A stretch of DNA of 64,000 bases, taken from positions 2,852,001-2,916,000 of the forward strand of contig OZ244842.1 of assembly GCA_965220835.1 (NCBI GenBank), written 5' to 3'. Position numbers and translations under genes: made by a program. This DNA comes from Azophilus sp965220835 (GTDB lineage: Bacteria; Pseudomonadota; Gammaproteobacteria; Pseudomonadales; Azotimanducaceae). Under the pieces are notes generated by a model. It did not search any database. It was not told the origin of the DNA and saw nothing but the letters and a program-made list of their open reading frames with translations. This document shows positions 59,241-64,000 of this stretch, in pieces (position 1 is the first letter of the stretch; each line of letters starts with the position of its first letter).

Positions 59241-59987
59241 TCAACCGGCGGTGCCGGCGAGCGTCCTCTGCCGCACCGCTTCGAAAAGCATGACGCCGGT
59301 GGCGACGGCCACGTTCAGGCTGCCCACGTCGCCGGCCATCGGGATGGCGGCCAGCTCGTCGCAGGTCTTGCGGGTGAGTTGGCGCATGCCCCCTCCCTCG
59401 CCGCCCACCACGATGGCGACGTTGCGGGTGAAGTCCGGTGCGGTCCACGGGCGCGAAGCCGTGCCGTCAGCGCCGATCAGCCAGACGCCGAGGCGCTTGA
59501 GCCACTCCAAGCGACGGACGAGATTGGCCACTTCAACCAAAGTGGCTTGCTCCGCGGTGCCCGCCGCAGCCTTTAGGGCGGCAGTACTTAAAGGAGCGCT
59601 TCGGCGCCGGGGCCAGAGAATGGCGTGAACGCCTGCCGCCGCGGCCGTGCGCACGCAGGCGCCTAGGTTGCGCGGGTCTTCGATGCCGTCCAGCACCAGG
59701 AAGAGCTTTGGCGACGGCCAGCGGTCGAACTGGTCCTCGAACTCGGCTTCGGTGGTGAGCCGCAGTTCATGGCAGAGCGCGACGGCCCCCTGGTGGGCGG
59801 TTCCGCCCAAGCGGTCAAGCCGTTGCCGGGCCACGAATTCATGGCGCACCTGGTGCTCTGCGGCCAAGCTGAGCAGGGAATCGATGCGCGCATCCCGGCG
59901 ATTGCGCTGCAACAGCAGCAGCCGCACGCGCTGCGGCGAATTGCGCAACAGCGCTTCGACGGCGTGAATGCCGCTGACTTCGCTCAC
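59241..59987 (-). CDS. rlmB: 23S rRNA 2'-O-ribose methyltransferase RlmB
   Basis: A 248-residue SpoU-type methyltransferase. A substrate-binding L30e-like N-terminal domain precedes the knotted domain with LVLDGIEDPRNLGACVRTA (motif 1), VVGGEGGGMRQL (motif 2) and IPMAGDVGSLNVAVATG (motif 3). RlmB methylates a conserved Gm in 23S rRNA. The start overlaps the end of rnr by 4 nt, the order also seen in E. coli. Confidence 0.95.
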   Translation of the reverse strand: MSEVSGIHAVEALLRNSPQRVRLLLLQRNRRDARIDSLLSLAAEHQVRHEFVARQRLDRLGGTAHQGAVALCHELRLTTEAEFEDQFDRWPSPKLFLVLDGIEDPRNLGACVRTAAAAGVHAILWPRRRSAPLSTAALKAAAGTAEQATLVEVANLVRRLEWLKRLGVWLIGADGTASRPWTAPDFTRNVAIVVGGEGGGMRQLTRKTCDELAAIPMAGDVGSLNVAVATGVMLFEAVRQRTLAGTAG

Positions 59988-61789
59988 CGGCGCTGCCCCC
60001 GCCGCGGACCGTGGCGCCGGCCGCCGGGACGCCGGCCGCCGGAACGCCGCGCCGCCTGACCGCCGCGGCGGTGACCGACATCCGCCAGTTCAAGGTCCAG
60101 ACGGCCAAGTTCCGGCCGCGCACCTGCCAAGCGCACATTAAGGGCATCGCCGAGCGCGTAGCTTGCGCCCGTGGTCTCGCCCACCAGCCGGAATGGGGGC
60201 GCATGGCGAAAGTAGTCGCCGCCGAGGGCGGAAACGTGCAGCAGGCCTTGAATGAAATAGCCGTCAAGGTCCGCGAACAGGCCAAACTCGGTCACGCCGG
60301 CGATGGTGGCGGCAAAGCGTTCGCCGATTCGCGGCGCCAAAAAACTGCATTTCAGCCAAGCATCCACCATGCGGGCGGCATCGTCGGCGCGACGCTCGGC
60401 GAGTGACGCTTGGTTGCCCACTTCGTCCAGCAGCTGCCGCGCATCGGCGTGCTCCGCCTGGCCATGCAGAACGGCCTTGATGGCTCGATGCACGGTCAAG
60501 TCCGGGTAGCGGCGGATTGGCGAGGTGAAGTGGGCGTAACGATCCAAGGCCAAGGCAAAGTGGCCTTCGGCCTTCGGCGTGTAGTGCGCTCTTTGCATCG
60601 ACTGCAGGGTCAGCAGGGCGAACAGCCAGCCGTCGGTGCGCTGCCCGGTGACGCTTAGCGCCTTTTGCAGCCGCTTGGCGCTGATTGGCTCCTGTTTGGG
60701 CAGGGGTGCGCCGATGCTGGCAAAGGCTTGGGATAGCGGGCCCAGCTTAGTTTCGTCCGGCGGCTCGTGGACGCGATGCAATGCGGCCCGGCCTTGGGCA
60801 TCCAGGAACTCCGCAGCGCAGATGTTGGCGGCAATCATCGCTTCCTCGATCAGGCGATGGGCGGTCAGGCGCAACACCGGCTCGATGGCGGTGACCGCGC
60901 CGCCTTCAAGCTGCGGAAGGCCCTCGTGGGCATCGAAGTCCAAAGCGCCGCGCTTCTCGCGGGCTTGGCGCAGCGCCTCGTACGCTTGGAACAAAGCGCC
61001 CAAAGACTTGGCTACACCTTGCGGTTGTTCATGGCCGTTGCCCCGCAAGGCCTCCACCTCCCCATAGGTGAGCCGAGCGTGGGAGCGGATCACGGCCTCC
61101 TGGAAGCTGTAGCCAGTGATTCGGCCTTTGCGGCTCACCCGCATGTCGCAGACCAGGGCCAGCCGGTCCTCATCCGGGCGCAGCGAGCAAATGCCGTTGG
61201 ACAGCGCCTCCGGCAGCATGGGAATGACCCGCTCCGGGAAGTAAACCGACGTGCCGCGCTCCCGGGCGGCAGCATCGAGGGCGCTGCCGGGAGCCACGTA
61301 GTGGGCCACGTCGGCAATGGCCACCAACAGCCGCCAACCACCGCCCCCGGCTTCGGCATAGACGGCGTCATCAAAATCGCGGGCCGAGGGGCCGTCGATG
61401 GTGACCAGCGGCACGTGCCGCAGGTCGATGCGCCCCGCACGGTCGGCGGCCTGCACTTGGCGCGGCGCAGCTTTGGCGGCGCGGCCCACACCCGGCGGCC
61501 AGCGCGCGGGAATGGAGTACGCCACCAAGGCAGCTTCGGTGGCGGTCTCCGCAACGCTGTCCTTGCCGATGACCTGCTCAATGCGCCCGATGAGGCCGCG
61601 GGGACCCGCACCCGTGACGGATGCGCGAACAATGTCGCCGTCCTTGGCGTAGCTAGACGCATCGCTTAAGGCCACGCGGCCGCGCACGCCGCCACCGAGC
61701 GCTTCGATGTACGCGCCCCGTGCGGTGGTTCTGAACACGCCGGCGATGGGTGCGGCGGCGGCCTTGGCCGGTTGCTCGCCTTTGGGCAA
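59984..61789 (-). CDS. rnr: Ribonuclease R, N-terminally short
   Basis: A 601-residue RNase II-family exoribonuclease. The RNB domain has TIDGPSARDFDDAVYAE (about 128-145) with the catalytic Asp cluster; FTSPIRRYPDLTVHRAI, an S1 domain (IAGVTEFGLFADLDGYFIQGLLH) and an Arg-rich basic tail follow. RNase R of E. coli has a helix-turn-helix domain and two cold-shock domains first; here only about 90 residues, one cold-shock-like domain, precede RNB. The frame starts 5 codons after the TonB receptor stop, in the same frame, with TTG 61789. It should still degrade RNA but may handle structured RNA differently. Confidence 0.92.
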   Translation of the reverse strand: MPKGEQPAKAAAAPIAGVFRTTARGAYIEALGGGVRGRVALSDASSYAKDGDIVRASVTGAGPRGLIGRIEQVIGKDSVAETATEAALVAYSIPARWPPGVGRAAKAAPRQVQAADRAGRIDLRHVPLVTIDGPSARDFDDAVYAEAGGGGWRLLVAIADVAHYVAPGSALDAAARERGTSVYFPERVIPMLPEALSNGICSLRPDEDRLALVCDMRVSRKGRITGYSFQEAVIRSHARLTYGEVEALRGNGHEQPQGVAKSLGALFQAYEALRQAREKRGALDFDAHEGLPQLEGGAVTAIEPVLRLTAHRLIEEAMIAANICAAEFLDAQGRAALHRVHEPPDETKLGPLSQAFASIGAPLPKQEPISAKRLQKALSVTGQRTDGWLFALLTLQSMQRAHYTPKAEGHFALALDRYAHFTSPIRRYPDLTVHRAIKAVLHGQAEHADARQLLDEVGNQASLAERRADDAARMVDAWLKCSFLAPRIGERFAATIAGVTEFGLFADLDGYFIQGLLHVSALGGDYFRHAPPFRLVGETTGASYALGDALNVRLAGARPELGRLDLELADVGHRRGGQAARRSGGRRPGGRRHGPRRGQRR

Positions 61790-61801
61790 GGGTCGGTCGT
61801 C

Positions 61802-64000
61802 CTAAAAGGCGATGCGCACGCCCAGCGACGCGGTGCGGTCCTTGTTGGGCCGGGCGCCGTAGGGTTGGCGGCCAACAATCTCCTGCTGCCGCGTCAGGTT
61901 CTCGACTCTGGCAAAGAGATCGAGGCTGTCGGTGACGTGGTAGTTGCCGGCGAAGTCGAGGGTCAGCGTGCTGCTGGTGCGCTCGAAGGCGCCGCAAGCG
62001 GCCCTCGTGCAGACGCCGTCGATGTAGTTGGCGGATAGGAACATTGACCAGCGGGCCTGCTGCAAGCCGAGGGTCAGGTTGAGTTGGTGCTCCGGGATGT
62101 AGGGAATGGGGTCTCCCTTGCTGACGTCGCCGAAGAAGTCGGTGTCCGCGATGTCGGTGTCAAACTCGCCGTTGATGTGCGTGTACGCCAACTCCAACGG
62201 CAGGCTCAATGCGGCGTCCGGCCGCAACTCGGCGGCAAGGCGCAGTTCCAAGCCGACGACGGTCGCCGCGTCGCCATTGAAGGCATCACCAATTTCGCAG
62301 TCCGCGCCTGAGGAGGCCGTGCATTCGCCGAGCAGGTTGTCGTAGTCGCTGAGGAACCAAGTGGCTTCTGCGCTGAGCCGTTCCCCGCTGAAGCGGGCGC
62401 CGGCCTCGTAGTTCCACGCGGTCTCCTCGTCCACGCCGGGGGCGTTGGTGGGTGCGGTGAAGCCTTTGTGGACACCGCCGAACAGGGTCAGGCGGTCATT
62501 GATGCTGTAGATGGCGCCACCACCCGGCAGCCACACCCGAGTCTGGTTGCGGCGGCTGCTGCGCAGGTTGTCGGCGGCGCGGGAAGCTGGGTTGGCCGTG
62601 CGTCCGGGCCGAGTCTCCCAGCGGGTGCGGCGCTGGTCGATGTCCTCGTAGCGCAGGCCCGGCGTGAAGGTCCAGCGGCCCCACTGGATTTCATCAACCA
62701 GATGCAGCGACAGGGCCTCCGCTTCCTGCAGGCGGTTGCCGGCGTTGCCGAGCAGGCCTTGGTCGTCAAGGTGCAGGCGCCCGCCGCTTTGATGGTAGGT
62801 GCTGTTGCGCTGCAGACGGTCCTCCTCGTCCTCGTGGTAGCGGGCGGCAAAGCTGATCTGGTGGTTGAGGTCGCCCGTGGTGGCAGACCAGGACAGGCTG
62901 CTCTGCACGCCACGGGAGAGGTAGGTTCGTGCATTTGAGCGAATCTGGATGCTGCCAGGCGCGGTGTCGAGCGTGCCGTGCAATATGGCCTGCAATTGAC
63001 CGGGGCCGACGCCTCCGATGGGCCGGCCAAGATTGATGGCCTGCACCACGCTTGACCAACTGGTGCGGGAGAAGGATTGGGCATCGACGCTGCCGTCGAA
63101 GTCGATGCCCTCGGTTTTGAACCAATTTCGTTCGTGCTGGTTGTTGTAGTAGATCAACGACGCTGCCAGCGAGTCGCTGGGCGTCCACTGGTAGCGGACA
63201 ATCAGTTGCTCGTGCTCGGTGGCGATGTTGTCGAGGCTTGACAACCCATAGCGGCGGAACGGGTCGCGAGCGAAGTCGGCATCCGTGAGCCCGAGGTAGC
63301 TCTGCTCCGAGTCCTGGTCAGCATACTGCAGCTTCAGTGCCAAGGCGTGGTCCGAACCCTCTGGTGCGTAGCTCAGCTTGAGGGTGTAGTCCTCTAGGTC
63401 TAGGCCAGAATCGCCGCCCCGGTCCACGTCCTGAAAGCCATCCGAACGCCATTGGTGGGTTTCCAGCAGAAATCCGAATCCAGCCGCATTGCGGCCGCCG
63501 TAGTGTCCGTGCAAGCGCCAGGTGGCGTCTTCAGCGCCCTCAAGCATGGCGTATCCGGCCGCCTCGTCAGGGATGGGGGTCGAGAGCATGTTCAGCGCAC
63601 CGCCAATGGTGTAGGGGCCTTGGCTGATGGCGGCCGGCCCGGTGAGCACTTCGATGGCCGCCATGCGGCCCAACGTGGGGAAATAGTAGGCGCTCGGTGC
63701 GGAATAGGGGGCCGGCGCGATCAGCACGTTGTCCTCCAACAGGGTGATGCGCCCGCTGCGTTCAGTGGCCACCCCGCGGATGCTGATGTTGGGACGCAGC
63801 CCGTAGCCATCCTCCACCTGCACGGAAACGCCCGGCACTTGGCGAATGATGCGCTGAATGTCCGCATGGCCGAGACGCCGCAGCTCCTCGGTGCCGATGT
63901 GATGGGCGCTGCCGGCAATGCGGTTGGCCCGCACCCGCTCCCCAACAATCAACACCTCCTCGATGAAGGCTTGGTCTTCAACCGGCGTCGGCCGTGCCGA
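61802..64000 (-). CDS. TonB-dependent outer-membrane receptor (5' end outside window)
   Basis: At least 732 residues; the frame is still open at the window edge. FIEEVLIVGERVRANRI resembles the junction just before the plug; the plug follows (RIIRQVPGVSVQVEDGYGLRPNISIRGV, read in parts, and LTGPAAISQGPYTIGGALN), then a beta-barrel ending in GVRIAF with terminal Phe, the signal for barrel assembly. Closest in style to FecA-type ferric siderophore receptors; the ligand is unknown. Signal peptide and TonB box are likely beyond 64000. The TAG stop lies 12 nt upstream of the rnr TTG. Confidence 0.92.
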   Translation of the reverse strand, partial: SARPTPVEDQAFIEEVLIVGERVRANRIAGSAHHIGTEELRRLGHADIQRIIRQVPGVSVQVEDGYGLRPNISIRGVATERSGRITLLEDNVLIAPAPYSAPSAYYFPTLGRMAAIEVLTGPAAISQGPYTIGGALNMLSTPIPDEAAGYAMLEGAEDATWRLHGHYGGRNAAGFGFLLETHQWRSDGFQDVDRGGDSGLDLEDYTLKLSYAPEGSDHALALKLQYADQDSEQSYLGLTDADFARDPFRRYGLSSLDNIATEHEQLIVRYQWTPSDSLAASLIYYNNQHERNWFKTEGIDFDGSVDAQSFSRTSWSSVVQAINLGRPIGGVGPGQLQAILHGTLDTAPGSIQIRSNARTYLSRGVQSSLSWSATTGDLNHQISFAARYHEDEEDRLQRNSTYHQSGGRLHLDDQGLLGNAGNRLQEAEALSLHLVDEIQWGRWTFTPGLRYEDIDQRRTRWETRPGRTANPASRAADNLRSSRRNQTRVWLPGGGAIYSINDRLTLFGGVHKGFTAPTNAPGVDEETAWNYEAGARFSGERLSAEATWFLSDYDNLLGECTASSGADCEIGDAFNGDAATVVGLELRLAAELRPDAALSLPLELAYTHINGEFDTDIADTDFFGDVSKGDPIPYIPEHQLNLTLGLQQARWSMFLSANYIDGVCTRAACGAFERTSSTLTLDFAGNYHVTDSLDLFARVENLTRQQEIVGRQPYGARPNKDRTASLGVRIAF

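Noticed and set aside
61787..61804. TonB receptor and RNase R as one protein by TAG readthrough
   Set aside because: The frames are in register, but an outer-membrane barrel ending in the terminal Phe cannot carry a cytoplasmic nuclease; RNase R has its own TTG start.
1..64000. tRNA or rRNA genes
   Set aside because: I looked through the spacers and saw no convincing cloverleaf or rRNA sequence, but this was by eye only.

Overview
This is GC-rich, densely packed chromosomal DNA with many overlapping start/stop codons (ATGA, GTGA, TTGA). The block rnr-rlmB-rpsF-rpsR-rplI, exonuclease I, a TonB receptor and many catabolic oxidoreductases point to a Gram-negative bacterium, most likely a marine or host-associated gammaproteobacterium. 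That assignment rests on gene content and order only.

Layout. 0-2.5 kb: a decayed defence/toxin patch (TIR protein, a scrambled restriction-modification remnant, an intact Phd/VapC-type pair, a 15-codon hicB stub). 2.9-13.3 kb: luciferase-like oxidoreductase, amidase, then a quaternary-amine module: an MttB-family methyltransferase and its corrinoid protein converge on two dimethylglycine/sarcosine dehydrogenase-type flavoproteins. 13.4-18.3 kb: the lower meta-cleavage trio (hydratase, acylating acetaldehyde dehydrogenase, aldolase), a MaoC hydratase and a limonene-epoxide-hydrolase-type enzyme. 18.3-28 kb: purC, a metY-like gene, a GGDEF protein with a damaged EAL domain, a Nudix hydrolase, and an AttEFGH-like ABC system whose lipoprotein gene carries an in-frame repeat insertion. 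28-37 kb: an osmoprotectant ABC transporter, exonuclease I, a DASS transporter, an aminopeptidase, a Fic protein and an acyltransferase. 37-48.4 kb: a complete type I-E CRISPR-Cas operon, a leader, 32 repeats, and a relic of older repeats cut off by a 294-bp insert. 48.6-57.9 kb: an orphan secreted protein, a multidomain copper/heme/thioredoxin enzyme, two acyl-CoA dehydrogenases, a second luciferase-like enzyme and a Wzm/Wzt-type exporter. 57.9-64 kb: ribosomal protein operon, rlmB, an N-terminally short rnr and a partial TonB receptor.

The most unusual material lies between and inside genes. One mobile-looking element of about 110-150 bp has a 29-32-bp perfect inverted repeat; it occurs in a spacer (15.75 kb) and, amplified in 84-bp units, in frame inside a lipoprotein gene (24.1-24.4 kb). 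A family of double-hairpin repeats occurs at 19.3, 27.1 and 35.9 kb. Several tandem duplications copy gene ends (13.4, 27.2 and 30.6 kb). The CRISPR leader has a perfect TATAAT and an IHF-like site 9 bp from the first repeat.
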